From WRAV01 sp050950205 (lineage in GTDB: Bacteria > Bacillota > Clostridia > Oscillospirales > Ruminococcaceae), in NCBI GenBank assembly GCA_050950205.1, contig JBMNHF010000010.1:367445-431444 (forward strand): a DNA stretch of 64,000 bases, given 5' to 3'. The translations under genes and the position numbers were made by a program. Shown one piece after another: positions 25,923 through 35,286 of this stretch; the stretch's first letter is position 1; each line of letters opens with the position of its first letter. The notes under the pieces are model-generated. The model saw nothing but the letters and a program-made list of their open reading frames with translations. It had not been told where the DNA came from and did no database searches.

Positions 25923-26897
25923 ATGACGGAACCATTTTCTATGCGCCATGTTGGTGCTCAGGCTGCTCTGGCCTCCTACCGAGGGGGGCGGCTTCCCCAT
26001 GCCATACTCATCGAAGGCCCAGCGGGCTGCGGAAAAAGCCGCTTTGCCCGCCGCTTTGCCATGTCTATTCTTTGTCGCAATCCCCAAGAGGCCCCTTGCG
26101 GCCATTGCCCTGCCTGTAAAAAGGTGGCGGCAGAAATTTACCCCGACCTTTTGGTCTACGAGGGAGAAAAGGGCAAGGCGAAATCCTTCCATGTGGATAC
26201 GGTGCGCCAGCTGCGGGCCCAGGCTTATGTGGCTCCCAACGAAGGGGAGCGTAAGGTTCTGCTGCTGGAGGATGTGCAGAATATGACCGAGCAGGCTCAG
26301 AATGCCCTGCTCAAAGTATTGGAAGAACCTCCCGCCTCTACGGTGTTTCTTCTCACCTGCCAAAGCAGGGGACAGCTGCTGGAAACCATCCTCTCCCGGG
26401 TGACCATCATTGCTCTCTCCCTTCCCGATGTGGAAACTTGTGCCGACATTCTGGCGGAGCATCTGCCGGAATGTTCGAGAGAAGAGCTGCTGTCGGCAGC
26501 CAGAGATGCCTCCGGAAGCCCGGGGGTGGCGCTGGAGGCTTTGGCTCAGGAAACTCAGAGCAGAACCCGGGGACACCGGGAGTGTGCACAGCAGGTGCTG
26601 GAGCTGTTGGGAAAAGGGAAGGAAGCTGCCGCCCTTGCCCGGTTGCAGCCCTACGAAAAGGATCGGCAGGGCATGATTGCCCTGTTGGAGGCCATGGCTT
26701 TTCAGGTCACCAATCTTTTGTTGGAGGACGAAAAAAAGGCCGGGTTTTCCCAATTGCAGCTTGTCCGGATAACTGCTATAATAGAGAGGATAACAGCCGC
26801 TGCATACAGCAATGTAGGAGGGCTGCTGCTGGGCAGTGCTCTCTGCGCCGGAATCAGTCAGATGATCCGCGAAACCTCCGGCCGCAAAACTTCTTAA
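25923..26897 (+). CDS. holB: DNA polymerase III delta' subunit
   Basis: This 324-residue clamp-loader subunit has Walker A GPAGCGKS at 32-39, a zinc module with Cys51, Cys59, Cys62 and Cys65, and LLLEDVQNMTEQAQNALLKV followed by EEPP. The intact Walker A is unlike the E. coli delta' subunit but usual among Firmicutes. The ribosome site is weak; ATG 25941 is an alternative start. Confidence 0.93.
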   Translation: MTEPFSMRHVGAQAALASYRGGRLPHAILIEGPAGCGKSRFARRFAMSILCRNPQEAPCGHCPACKKVAAEIYPDLLVYEGEKGKAKSFHVDTVRQLRAQAYVAPNEGERKVLLLEDVQNMTEQAQNALLKVLEEPPASTVFLLTCQSRGQLLETILSRVTIIALSLPDVETCADILAEHLPECSREELLSAARDASGSPGVALEALAQETQSRTRGHRECAQQVLELLGKGKEAAALARLQPYEKDRQGMIALLEAMAFQVTNLLLEDEKKAGFSQLQLVRITAIIERITAAAYSNVGGLLLGSALCAGISQMIRETSGRKTS

Positions 26898-27062
26898 ATC
26901 CGGTTTGGGAACCTGCTGCTTGCCTGCGGCCTTTATCGAGTGGTCGACCAATTTTTGTGGCCAAAAACAACAAACGCCATGTCTGCGGGGCTTGTGGTTG
27001 GGCCTTTAGGGCAGGATAAAATCGTTTTTATGTTTGATTGCAGACGATGTAAGGAGTAATAT

Positions 27063-28028
27063 ATGGCAGAAATTATTGGCGTGCGCTTTAAAAGCGCAGG
27101 CAAAATTTATTATTTTGACCCGGATGGGCAGCAGGTTTCTGCGGGAGATCAGGTGATTGTCGAGACCTCCCGGGGCACCGAGTGCGGAGAGGTGGTTACC
27201 CCCAACCGGGAAGTGCCGGAAAAAGATGTGGTTCAGCCCCTGAAAAAGCTGGTGCGCCTTGCCAACAAGCAGGATCTGGACCGGCTGAAGCGCAACCGGG
27301 AAAAAGAAGCCTATGCCTTTCAGGTATGTCAGGAAAAGGTGCGCCACCACAATCTGGATATGAAGCTGATTGACGTGGAGTACACCTTTGACAACAACAA
27401 AATTCTCTTTTACTTTACCGCCGATGGCCGGGTAGATTTCCGGGAGCTGGTGAAAGACTTGGCCAGCGTGCTCAAAACAAGGATTGAACTGCGGCAAATC
27501 GGTGTGCGGGACGAAGCCAAGATGCTGGGAGGCCTTGGGATTTGTGGCCGGCCTTTCTGTTGTTCCACCTTTTTGGGGGAATTTCAGCCTGTTTCCATTA
27601 AAATGGCAAAGGAGCAGGGGCTTTCCCTGAATCCGGCCAAGATTTCCGGCACCTGCGGGCGGCTGATGTGCTGTCTGAAGTACGAGCAGGCTGCCTACGA
27701 AGATCTCATTAAGAGCACCCCCAAGGTGGGAACTCATGTCCAGACCCCCGAAGGGCGGGGCGTCATCACCGAGGTTTCGCTGCTGACCGGAAACCTCAAG
27801 GTGGCGCTGGAGAAGTACCAAAACGGCACCGTCACCGTATTCCATAAAGATCAGGTTCGCCCCAGCAAAGCCGACCGGCGAGAGGAAAAAGAAGCCGCCC
27901 CTGTTGTGGCGGAGGATAGCGAAGTTCCCGTGGATCAGGAAGGTAAGCCCGAGCGCAAGACCGAAGGTCGTCGCCCAAGGTCCCGTCGCCGGGATAAGGG
28001 AAATAAAAAGCCATCGGCTGACCAGTAA
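27063..28028 (+). CDS. ricT: PSP1-domain regulatory iron-sulfur protein YaaT/RicT
   Basis: This 321-residue protein carries the PSP1 domain and the cysteine-rich GICGRPFCC and GTCGRLMCCLKYE motifs near residues 160-205. In Bacillus RicT works with YlbF and YmcA in a complex that affects RNase Y processing. The C-terminal 50 residues are charged (RRPRSRRRDKGNKKP). GTAAGGAG precedes the ATG. Confidence 0.93.
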   Translation: MAEIIGVRFKSAGKIYYFDPDGQQVSAGDQVIVETSRGTECGEVVTPNREVPEKDVVQPLKKLVRLANKQDLDRLKRNREKEAYAFQVCQEKVRHHNLDMKLIDVEYTFDNNKILFYFTADGRVDFRELVKDLASVLKTRIELRQIGVRDEAKMLGGLGICGRPFCCSTFLGEFQPVSIKMAKEQGLSLNPAKISGTCGRLMCCLKYEQAAYEDLIKSTPKVGTHVQTPEGRGVITEVSLLTGNLKVALEKYQNGTVTVFHKDQVRPSKADRREEKEAAPVVAEDSEVPVDQEGKPERKTEGRRPRSRRRDKGNKKPSADQ

Positions 28029-28040
28029 TGGTTTGCGTGC

Positions 28041-28072
28041 AGCCTCCTGCTTTGGCGGGAGGTTGTTGTTTT
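28041..28072 (+). terminator. Terminator after ricT
   Basis: The arms CCTCCTGC and GCGGGAGG enclose TTTG and are followed by a T-rich run. Confidence 0.75.
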
Positions 28073-28157
28073 GTGCCCATTAACCAACAACAGAAAAGCA
28101 ACAGCAGGAAAATCTTGCTGTTTACGGCGTTTTTACAGTTTTAAAAAGATAAAATAC

Positions 28158-28186
28158 TTGACAACGGGACAGGATTTTATTATACT
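28158..28186 (+). promoter_or_regulatory. rplJL promoter
   Basis: TTGACA (28158-28163), a 17-nt spacer and TATACT (28181-28186). Confidence 0.85.
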
Positions 28187-28192
28187 AATAAG

Positions 28193-28345
28193 GCTGTCAA
28201 CATTCCCAAGACAGCAGGCGCCGCATAGCGGCTGAAATGGGCGGAAATATCCGCACCGGCCTGCCGAGGAAGCGTGTTGATTCACTATTGGTGAACTTAC
28301 GCTCTTTCCACGGTCTGTGGGAAGAGCTTTTTTCTTTGCGGGCGA
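28193..28345 (+). ncRNA. Ribosomal protein L10 leader
   Basis: The transcribed region between promoter and rplJ folds into several helices and ends with a strong terminator hairpin (arms 28301-28311 and 28317-28327, then six T residues). Position and form match the L10 leader through which excess L10(L12)4 represses its own operon. Confidence 0.85.
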
Positions 28346-28384
28346 TGTTGACGCGGAGAACATATGCCGGGAGGTGAAAACAAG

Positions 28385-28915
28385 TTGCCAAGCGAAAAGA
28401 TTCTGCAACAAAAGCAGGAACAGGTAGCGGCTTTGGCCGAGCAGATGAAGAACGCTGTTGCCGGTGTTTTAGTAGACTATAAGGGCATCAACGTGCAAAA
28501 CGACACCAAGCTGCGCAAGGAGCTGCGGGAAGCCGGCGTCAACTACATGGTAGTGAAGAACTCCCTGTTGCGTCGCGCCGCAGACAAAGTGGGTTACGAA
28601 GCCCTGCGGGATGTGCTGGTGGGCTCCACTGCATTGGCCCTGTCCGAAAACGACATGGTTGCCGCCGCCAAGATTCTCTGCAAGTATGCCGAAGGCTCCA
28701 AGGGTGCCTTTACCATCAAGGCCGGCTTTGTAGAGGGGAATCTGCTGGACGTTGACGGTGTGAACCAGCTTTCCAAGCTGCCGTCCAGAGAGGAACTGGT
28801 TGCCATGACTCTCCGGGGTCTCAACGCTCCCATTTCTGGATTCGCCAATGTCCTCAACGCAAACATCCGGGGGCTGGTTATCGCCCTCAACCAGATTGCG
28901 GAGAAGTCCGCGTAA
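28385..28915 (+). CDS. rplJ: 50S ribosomal protein L10
   Basis: This 176-residue protein forms the base of the L7/L12 stalk. It begins PSEKILQQKQEQVAAL and contains DYKGINVQND and KNSLLRRAADKVG. The TTG at 28385 is the start because GGAGGTG lies about 9 nt upstream and the resulting N-terminus (M-PSEK) matches the family. rplK and rplA are not upstream in this window. Confidence 0.97.
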   Translation: MPSEKILQQKQEQVAALAEQMKNAVAGVLVDYKGINVQNDTKLRKELREAGVNYMVVKNSLLRRAADKVGYEALRDVLVGSTALALSENDMVAAAKILCKYAEGSKGAFTIKAGFVEGNLLDVDGVNQLSKLPSREELVAMTLRGLNAPISGFANVLNANIRGLVIALNQIAEKSA

Positions 28916-28966
28916 TTTCAAGAAATATCATTCTTATTACAAACAAGATTATGGAGGTTTACTGTT

Positions 28967-29347
28967 ATGGCATCCGATAAGGTTCTTAAATTGATCGAAG
29001 ACGTAAAGGCTCTTACTGTTCTGGAGCTCTCCGAGCTGGTGAAAGCTCTGGAAGAGGAATTCGGCGTTTCTGCCGCTGCTCCCGTTGCTATGGCTGCTGC
29101 TCCTGCCGCTGCCGCTGCTCCCGCTGCTGACGAGAAGAGCGAGTTTGATGTTATTCTGGTCGAAGCTGGCCAGAGCAAGATGGGCGTTATCAAGCTGGTG
29201 AAGGAGATCACTGGTCTTGGCCTCAAAGAAGCTAAAGAGCTGGTTGACAATGCTCCCAAGCCTGTTAAGGAAGGCCTGGGCAAAGAGGACGCAGAGGCTC
29301 TTCAGAAGCAGCTGGAAGAAGCCGGCGCAAAGGTCGAACTCAAATAG
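28967..29347 (+). CDS. rplL: 50S ribosomal protein L7/L12
   Basis: This 126-residue stalk protein has the dimerising N-terminus (SDKVLKLIEDVKALTVLELS), an Ala-rich hinge at about residues 36-52 and the globular domain with KMGVIKLVKEITGLGLKEAK that recruits translation factors. It is cotranscribed with rplJ. Confidence 0.98.
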   Translation: MASDKVLKLIEDVKALTVLELSELVKALEEEFGVSAAAPVAMAAAPAAAAAPAADEKSEFDVILVEAGQSKMGVIKLVKEITGLGLKEAKELVDNAPKPVKEGLGKEDAEALQKQLEEAGAKVELK

Positions 29348-29366
29348 AACCCTCTCCCTTGCATCC

Positions 29367-29392
29367 AAAAGCCGCCGTCAGGCGGCTTTTTC
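29367..29392 (+). terminator. rplJL terminator
   Basis: The 10-bp arms AAAAGCCGCC and GGCGGCTTTT enclose GTCA and end in T residues. The rpoBC genes do not follow. Confidence 0.9.
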
Positions 29393-29489
29393 GTGCCCAA
29401 AAACAAACGGAGCTGCCCAAACAGTGCGGGTATTGAAAAGGCAAAGGCCCTCCAAAACAAAAACAGTTTGACAGCACCGGTTTCCCTCA

Positions 29490-29518
29490 TTGATTTTTTC
29501 TCATAAATATGCTATGAT
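29490..29518 (+). promoter_or_regulatory. Promoter of the DeoR-family gene
   Basis: TTGATT (29490-29495), a 17-nt spacer and TATGAT (29513-29518), preceded by TGC as an extended -10. Confidence 0.65.
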
Positions 29519-29561
29519 TCTAAATCATACAAGAAAAGTAAACATAAAAGGGGGGACACTG

Positions 29562-30344
29562 GTGCCCAGAAATTCCAGGAAGAACGTGGAAAAAAGGCGG
29601 GCACAACTGCTGGAACTGCTTGCACTAAAGGGCCAAATGTCCATTGAAGCTCTGGCAGGACAACTAAAGGTATCTACCATGACAGTGCGCAGAGATGTGG
29701 AGCAGTTGGAAAAAAACTTAGCGGTAGAGCGGTTGGGAAGTGGCATGGTAGGCCTGCGGGATCGCCTGACGGAGGATTTGGAATACCTAAAGCGAAAAGC
29801 ATCCAATCGCCGGGAGCAACAATTGATTGCCAGAGCCGCCGTTGCTCTTATTGAACCGGGACAGGTGATCGGGCTGGATGCAAGCGTTTCGGCGCTGGAG
29901 CTAAGCCGGCTTCTGTCGTCCAAACAGGGCATTACGGTGGTGACCAACAGCTTGTTGATTCCGTCGCTGCTGGGCGCAGGGGAAGGGCTCGAAATCATCA
30001 CCGCCGGCGGTACGTTGCGCAATCGGTCGCTATCCTGCGTGGGAACTTTTGCTTGCCAAATCATAGATAGCTTTGTGTACGACAAGGTGTTTTTATCCGA
30101 TTTGGCTGTAGACGCTCAGGTAGGACTCACCGATACCGAAACCGACGAAATCATGGTCAAACAGTCCTTTGTGAACAACGCAAAAGAGCTGGTGGTTCTG
30201 GCGGATCGAGGCAAATTGGGCACCGTTGCCTACAAAAAATGTGTGCCGGCAGATAAAATATCGGTTTTGGTAACCGACGCTCCCCAAAACCATCCCCAAG
30301 TGCTGGCGTTTCAAAAAAGAGGTATTGAGGTCATCTGCGTGTAA
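29562..30344 (+). CDS. DeoR-family transcriptional regulator
   Basis: This 260-residue regulator has an N-terminal DeoR winged helix (about 8-60, STMTVRRDVEQLE) and a C-terminal sugar-phosphate sensing domain with the DRGKLG motif near residue 220. GTG 29562 follows GGGGGG. No sugar operon adjoins it, so its target is not visible. Confidence 0.92.
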   Translation: MPRNSRKNVEKRRAQLLELLALKGQMSIEALAGQLKVSTMTVRRDVEQLEKNLAVERLGSGMVGLRDRLTEDLEYLKRKASNRREQQLIARAAVALIEPGQVIGLDASVSALELSRLLSSKQGITVVTNSLLIPSLLGAGEGLEIITAGGTLRNRSLSCVGTFACQIIDSFVYDKVFLSDLAVDAQVGLTDTETDEIMVKQSFVNNAKELVVLADRGKLGTVAYKKCVPADKISVLVTDAPQNHPQVLAFQKRGIEVICV

Positions 30345-30609
30345 ATGGATACCCCCCGGTCAAACTGAAAAAAATAGGGCGAATTATCCTCGAGATTGTT
30401 AATATTTTAACTAAACGGAAAATATGACCCCTTGCTTTTTCTCGATCGGGAAAATTATCCCTATCCTTTTTGCTTTTCATGGAAAATTTATTTGATAATT
30501 TACATATTATATGATAACAGATAGCAAAGGCTGTAAAACGGGTTGCCTGTTTGCGAAAACAGCCATGGATTTGGCAACCGGGCGAAAACCGCCCATTGGA
30601 GGAGGAGCA
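30345..30609 (+). other. Intergenic region, no gene seen
   Basis: This is an A/T-rich stretch upstream of a small membrane protein gene. No gene or clear -35/-10 pair was identified. Confidence 0.4.
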
Positions 30610-30795
30610 ATGAAACATCAAGTCATCATTATTTTAAAGGCGGTTGCCCTGGCCGCCGGGATTGCCACCATTGTGTTGGGGCTGATGCAGCGGATTGCTG
30701 TGGGAGAGGCAATTATGCTGTTGGCTTTGGGGCAGAGCTGTCTGGCCCTTACCAGCCTGCAGTTTGCCGGCTCCAACAGGAATGAGAGGGACTGA
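30610..30795 (+). CDS. Small two-helix membrane protein, 61 residues
   Basis: ATG 30610 follows GGAGGAGG. The two hydrophobic helices (about 6-26 and 32-50) and a short polar tail are all that is visible. The following 276-residue membrane protein gene is on the same strand. Function unknown. Confidence 0.72.
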   Translation: MKHQVIIILKAVALAAGIATIVLGLMQRIAVGEAIMLLALGQSCLALTSLQFAGSNRNERD

Positions 30796-30876
30796 TTTTC
30801 CCTTGCGCCTGAGCAGGGGAACATGCTATACTGGTAAAAGTGTGTTCCATGATTATGCTCACCGGAGGGCCAACCG

Positions 30877-31707
30877 TTGAAACGCTCTGCTTTTTTTCCT
30901 TTTTTTGCCCTGTACTGGGGCACCTTGATTCTCTGTGGTGGGATACAAATCCGGCTTAAGCTGGTTCAGATGGATTATACTACCGGCTTTTATACCGGTA
31001 GCCGCCTTCCGGTAGCAGTCTTTTATACGGTGCTGGGACTTTGTATTGCGCTACTGTTTTTGCTTTACCTTCTTCGCCGCACCGGCGGAGATTATCCGGT
31101 GTTGCGCAGCCGGCGCAGCATTGCGGTTCCGGCTATTTTGCTGGGGGGTTCCATTCTTTTTTTCACTGCCGAAACTTTGGCTCTGTTCCCCTTTGGAAAG
31201 GGAAGCCCCATCCCAATGGGTGCGCCTTCCGCCATTTTGCGCGGTTTGTTGGGACTTATGGCGGGCTTTTCTTTTCTGGTATCGGGGATACAGGGGCTGC
31301 GCCTGGGCCGCATGAAGGGTGGCTTGCTGGTGCTGGCACCCGGTGTGTGGATGTTGGTCACCTTGGTCTGCCGCTTTAATGCCTACAATACCCTCACCAC
31401 CGTTTCCGACAATCTGCTTACGGTGCTGTTTATGCTGTTTGCTGCCGTTTTTTTGGTGGGACACGCACGCACCCTCAGCGGTCTGGCCCGAAAGGATGGC
31501 CGCAATTATGTGATTCCGGCAGGGCTTTGCGCCTCCCTTTGCGGCTTTTTTGTATCGGTACCCAATTGGATTTGGATGGCTGTCCACCATTCCATGGACA
31601 TTCCCGCTCCCCTTTTGGGGCTTGCCGAAAGCTGCTTCCTCTTTATGACAGCCCTTTATGCCCTGTGGTTTGTTTACCACACCTGTGCCAGCATTCAAGA
31701 AGTTTAG
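30877..31707 (+). CDS. Polytopic membrane protein, about eight helices
   Basis: This 276-residue protein has about eight hydrophobic segments and few polar loops. TTG 30877 is the start, with GGAGGG 7 nt upstream. No family motif is recognised. Confidence 0.78.
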   Translation: MKRSAFFPFFALYWGTLILCGGIQIRLKLVQMDYTTGFYTGSRLPVAVFYTVLGLCIALLFLLYLLRRTGGDYPVLRSRRSIAVPAILLGGSILFFTAETLALFPFGKGSPIPMGAPSAILRGLLGLMAGFSFLVSGIQGLRLGRMKGGLLVLAPGVWMLVTLVCRFNAYNTLTTVSDNLLTVLFMLFAAVFLVGHARTLSGLARKDGRNYVIPAGLCASLCGFFVSVPNWIWMAVHHSMDIPAPLLGLAESCFLFMTALYALWFVYHTCASIQEV

Positions 31708-31729
31708 TCACTTACCTATATGGGCATCC

Positions 31730-31760
31730 AAAAAGCGACCTGATTGCAGGTCGCTTTTTG
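31730..31760. terminator. Bidirectional terminator between convergent genes
   Basis: The 13-bp arms around ATTG carry an A run on one side and a T run on the other. Confidence 0.9.
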
Positions 31761-31770
31761 CTTTTTTATT

Positions 31771-33339
31771 CTAAGCCTTGGAAGCGCCGTGGAACAAAAT
31801 GGTTCCGCCGGGGGTGACCTCTACCCCCGTCACCTTGGGTGCCATGACATAGGTTGTGGTTTCCCAAACAAGTGGAATGACCACCGCATCCCGGAGGAGC
31901 AGCTCCTCGGTGGCGGCGTAGATTTCCAATGCCTTGGAGGGATCGGCTTCTGTGCCTGCCAACTCCAGGTCCACGTCAAAGCGAGGGCTGTGATAACCGG
32001 TGTGATTGTCAGCATGATCGGATCCAAACCGGCGGAGCATGGCATGGGGGCCGGTATCTTTTGCAGAGAACGGAAGGAGGAGAATCTGGAAATTTCCCCT
32101 CTTTAGGCGCTCTTGCAAATCTTCCAAGGGGGCAAATTCCGGATAGACGGAGAGGTTCAGATGCTGTTGCCAGCCCTGGGTAATATGGTTTAATACGTCC
32201 CGATACTCCTGAGGGGCGGGCAGCGCCGTGGAGGGGATGCGCTCCAGCCCTTGTGCTTGGAGCCCCAATGCCAGCAGACGCTTTCCCTGCCGGGGATCAA
32301 AGGAGATGGGGGATTGGTGGTCGGGCTTGCGCAGGGGTTGGCCTTGTAGCGTGATGGCGGGGGGAATCAGCAAGCCGGAAGCTCGCTGCCCCAGCCCCAA
32401 GGCTGTTTGGTACTGGGAAGGATCGATGGTGCAGGCAAGGCTTTGGCGCAGAAGAGGGTTTGCCCAAACGGAAGACCTTTGGTTAAAGATAAGACACCAC
32501 ACCCGGTCTTCCCACGGTATCACCTCTCCCATTTCCTTAACCGATTCCAGTTGGTTGGGAAGTACCCGGAGCAAATCGCTTTTTCCGTTGGCGTATTGGA
32601 CCACCGCATCCCCCCGTCCTATATAAAAGATAACCCATTGTGGCTTTGCAGGACCCCGGGGGGAGAGGTAAGCGTCATTGCGCTCCAGCCGAATGGAATT
32701 GCCGTTATCCCAGCGGGACAACACAAAAGGCCCGTTGGAAAGGACATGACTTCGCTCCAAGCCGTATCGGCCCCGGCTTTGGGTAAAAAAGTCCTCCCGG
32801 CAGGGCAGGGCGGGGGCAGTGGCCAGCAGTTCCAAAAAAACAGGGGAGGGATGCTCCAAATGAAACACCACCCGGGACGGATCGGGGGCTTCTACCCCCA
32901 AATCCCCCAAGGAACCTTGCCCCGCCAGAATGGCCTGGGCTCCTTTTAACATGCTAAAATTTTCTGCGTTGGGCGAAAAAATACCGGGAACAAACATCCG
33001 CTGAAAGGCAAATAAAAAGTGGGAAGCCAGAACCGGCTCTCCATCCTCCCAGCAGGCATCTTCCCGCAGGATAAACTCATAGGTCAATCCATCCCGGGAG
33101 ATGGTATAGCTCTGGGCTACCCCTTGGCTTAGCCCCTGGCCATCCCGAATCATCAGTCCCTCTCCCAGATTGAGCAGAATCATTTGGGCAGCCTCTTCGG
33201 TGGTGAATTGAGGGTCCAGATTGTGGATGGAGCTTTGCAGGTCCATTCGCAGGATGGAGGAATTGCTGCTGGTGCAGCCGGTTAGAACGGCTATCCACAG
33301 CAAGAGCAGCAGGGCAAGCAAACGCCTGATAGGGAACAC
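31771..33339 (-). CDS. Family 5 (oligopeptide/nickel type) substrate-binding lipoprotein
   Basis: This 522-residue lipoprotein has a signal peptide ending LTGC (about residues 19-22) and the OppA-like core (IHNLDPQFTTEEAAQMIL, LTYEFILREDACWEDGEPV). No cognate permease or ATPase gene is nearby, so it is an orphan receptor. The start is uncertain: the listed GTG begins inside AGGAGG, and the codon with ideal 8-nt spacing is ATC. Confidence 0.88.
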   Translation of the reverse strand: MFPIRRLLALLLLLWIAVLTGCTSSNSSILRMDLQSSIHNLDPQFTTEEAAQMILLNLGEGLMIRDGQGLSQGVAQSYTISRDGLTYEFILREDACWEDGEPVLASHFLFAFQRMFVPGIFSPNAENFSMLKGAQAILAGQGSLGDLGVEAPDPSRVVFHLEHPSPVFLELLATAPALPCREDFFTQSRGRYGLERSHVLSNGPFVLSRWDNGNSIRLERNDAYLSPRGPAKPQWVIFYIGRGDAVVQYANGKSDLLRVLPNQLESVKEMGEVIPWEDRVWCLIFNQRSSVWANPLLRQSLACTIDPSQYQTALGLGQRASGLLIPPAITLQGQPLRKPDHQSPISFDPRQGKRLLALGLQAQGLERIPSTALPAPQEYRDVLNHITQGWQQHLNLSVYPEFAPLEDLQERLKRGNFQILLLPFSAKDTGPHAMLRRFGSDHADNHTGYHSPRFDVDLELAGTEADPSKALEIYAATEELLLRDAVVIPLVWETTTYVMAPKVTGVEVTPGGTILFHGASKA

Positions 33340-33580
33340 CTCCTAAAAGACGGCAGCAACAAAATGAGCTGCAATCATGGTGTGGCATGCCGGCTGCATT
33401 CTGCTTGGCAGACAGGGCGCTAATGGATGCAGATGCCGGCAAGTATAAAATAATGCCTCGATTTAATGAAGGCAGAAGAAAAATGGCAGTATGGATACCG
33501 TTGCAGTCAGCTCAAACGGCGTTGCAAGCAACGATGACATCGAAAGATGCAAAATCGCAGATCACCTGTCGTGGAGAAGG

Positions 33581-34111
33581 TCAGCGCCTTTCCTCCAACC
33601 ACAAATGAATGGCCAAAGCGGTTTTGGCATCCAGAATTCGGCCGTCCCGGCAGGCGGCCAACGCTTCGGAAATGGGCAGGGTGACCACGCTGAGCATCTC
33701 GTCCTCATCCAAATGCTGGGCGGTGGGAACCAACCCTTGGGCGGCGTAAAGGTAGAGAGCCTCCGAGGTGTAGCCCGGGGAAGGGTAAAAACAACCCAGC
33801 TGCCGCACCTGTTTCGCCCGGTATCCCGTTTCCTCCTCCAGCTCCCGCATGGCGCAGGCGGCGGGGGATTCGCCGGCTTCCAGCTTTCCGGCGGGGAGCT
33901 CCAGCAGTTCCCGACCTACAGGGTGGCGGTACTGCCGCACCAGCAGAAGGTTTTCCCCGTCGGCACTGGCAAGGATGGCAACGCCTCCCCCGTGTTCCAC
34001 CACCTCTCGGGAGACGGTTTTTCCTTCGGGAAGCTCCACCTCATCCAGATGAAGCTTGAGGATTCTTCCACTATAAATGGTTTGGCGGGAAATGGAATGT
34101 TCTTTTCGCAT
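33581..34111 (-). CDS. nudF: Nudix hydrolase, ADP-ribose pyrophosphatase type
   Basis: This 176-residue enzyme probably splits ADP-ribose to AMP and ribose 5-phosphate. LVRQYRHPVGRELLELPAG precedes the Nudix box GKLEAGESPAACAMRELEEE near residue 75, the order typical of NudF/YffH. ATG 34111 has AAGGTG upstream. Confidence 0.9.
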   Translation of the reverse strand: MRKEHSISRQTIYSGRILKLHLDEVELPEGKTVSREVVEHGGGVAILASADGENLLLVRQYRHPVGRELLELPAGKLEAGESPAACAMRELEEETGYRAKQVRQLGCFYPSPGYTSEALYLYAAQGLVPTAQHLDEDEMLSVVTLPISEALAACRDGRILDAKTALAIHLWLEERR

Positions 34112-34260
34112 GGTGTCACCTTTGCCCTCACAAAATTTGGGGGTGCTGTTTTTATTTTGGTTGGCTAGTTGTCCTTTGCAGATTCGCATGGATGATACAA
34201 CCTGTGGTCTGCATATTCCTTAATAGAGCACTTACCATTCCATGGGTTGGAGGTTAGATT

Positions 34261-35169
34261 ATGTTGCAAGATTTTTATAGGCAGCCGCCCACCTACCAGC
34301 GGGTACAGGAGGCAATTTGGTCGTTGCAGGAACATTACCGCTGTCTTAAGGTGTTTCCCATTGGCAAGAGCGTACTGGGACGGAAGATTCATGCCCTTTG
34401 CATCGGCAATCCCACAGGGGCCACTTTGTTTGTGGGGGCTACCCACGGTTTGGAATGGCTTACCTGTATGCTTCTCATCCGGTTTTGCGAGAATATGCTG
34501 GAAGCCTTGGAAACAGGGGGAAAGGTATCGGATATTGATGTGGGGCGGGCTTTGTGCAACCGCTCTTTGGTGATTGTGCCCTGCCTTAACCCCGATGGAG
34601 TGGAAATTGCCCTGCAGGGTACCGCAGGGGCCGGGAACCGGGCGGACTGCATTGAAGAGATGTTGCAGGGGCAGGACCCTCGCTTGGTGTGGCAGGCCAA
34701 CGCCAACGGGGTGGACTTAAACCACAACTTTGATGCCGGCTGGTGCATGGTCAAGGAGATGGAAGTGGCCAGCGGCATTATCTGCCCCGGGCCAACGCGC
34801 TTTGGCGGCATTCACCCTCACAGTGAGCCGGAGACCATTGCCATCACAACCTTTTGCATGACCCACCAGCCCCGCAGCTTGTACGCCCTTCACTCCCAAG
34901 GGGAGGAAATCTACTGGTGTTACGGATGCAACACTCCTGCCCGCAGCAAAATGATGGCCCAGATTCTGGCTTCTTCCAGCGGCTATTCCCTTGCCAAGCC
35001 GGTGGAGATGGCCTCTCACGGCGGGCTGAAAGACTGGTTTATCGACAAACTGCGCAGGCCCGGCTTTACCATCGAGGTAGGGCTGGGGAAAAACCCTTTG
35101 GGACTGGATCAACTGGACAACATCTACCACAAAATTGAGGAGATGCTGATGATTGCAACCTTGCTTTAA
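34261..35169 (+). CDS. M14-family zinc carboxypeptidase
   Basis: This 302-residue peptidase has the zinc motif GATHGLEW (His and Glu) near residue 60, ALHSQGEEIYW near residue 203 and the catalytic glutamate in FTIEVGLG near residue 265. Similar enzymes are gamma-D-glutamyl-diamino acid endopeptidases acting on wall peptides. No signal peptide is visible, so a cytoplasmic or forespore wall-recycling role is possible (inference). GGAGG precedes the ATG. Confidence 0.9.
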   Translation: MLQDFYRQPPTYQRVQEAIWSLQEHYRCLKVFPIGKSVLGRKIHALCIGNPTGATLFVGATHGLEWLTCMLLIRFCENMLEALETGGKVSDIDVGRALCNRSLVIVPCLNPDGVEIALQGTAGAGNRADCIEEMLQGQDPRLVWQANANGVDLNHNFDAGWCMVKEMEVASGIICPGPTRFGGIHPHSEPETIAITTFCMTHQPRSLYALHSQGEEIYWCYGCNTPARSKMMAQILASSSGYSLAKPVEMASHGGLKDWFIDKLRRPGFTIEVGLGKNPLGLDQLDNIYHKIEEMLMIATLL

Positions 35170-35286
35170 GATAAGGCGGTGGGGCAGACTTTTTTTCCAG
35201 TGATATCGCCACTCCGGGGCAGGACACCATAACTGCAGACTCTAAATTACTCTTGGCAGAACAGGGCGCGAAGGCTTCTTCTGCGC

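Noticed and set aside
33340..33580. Possible gene between the orphan binding protein and NudF genes
   Set aside because: Open frames here lack ribosome sites and similarity; nothing else was seen in this stretch.
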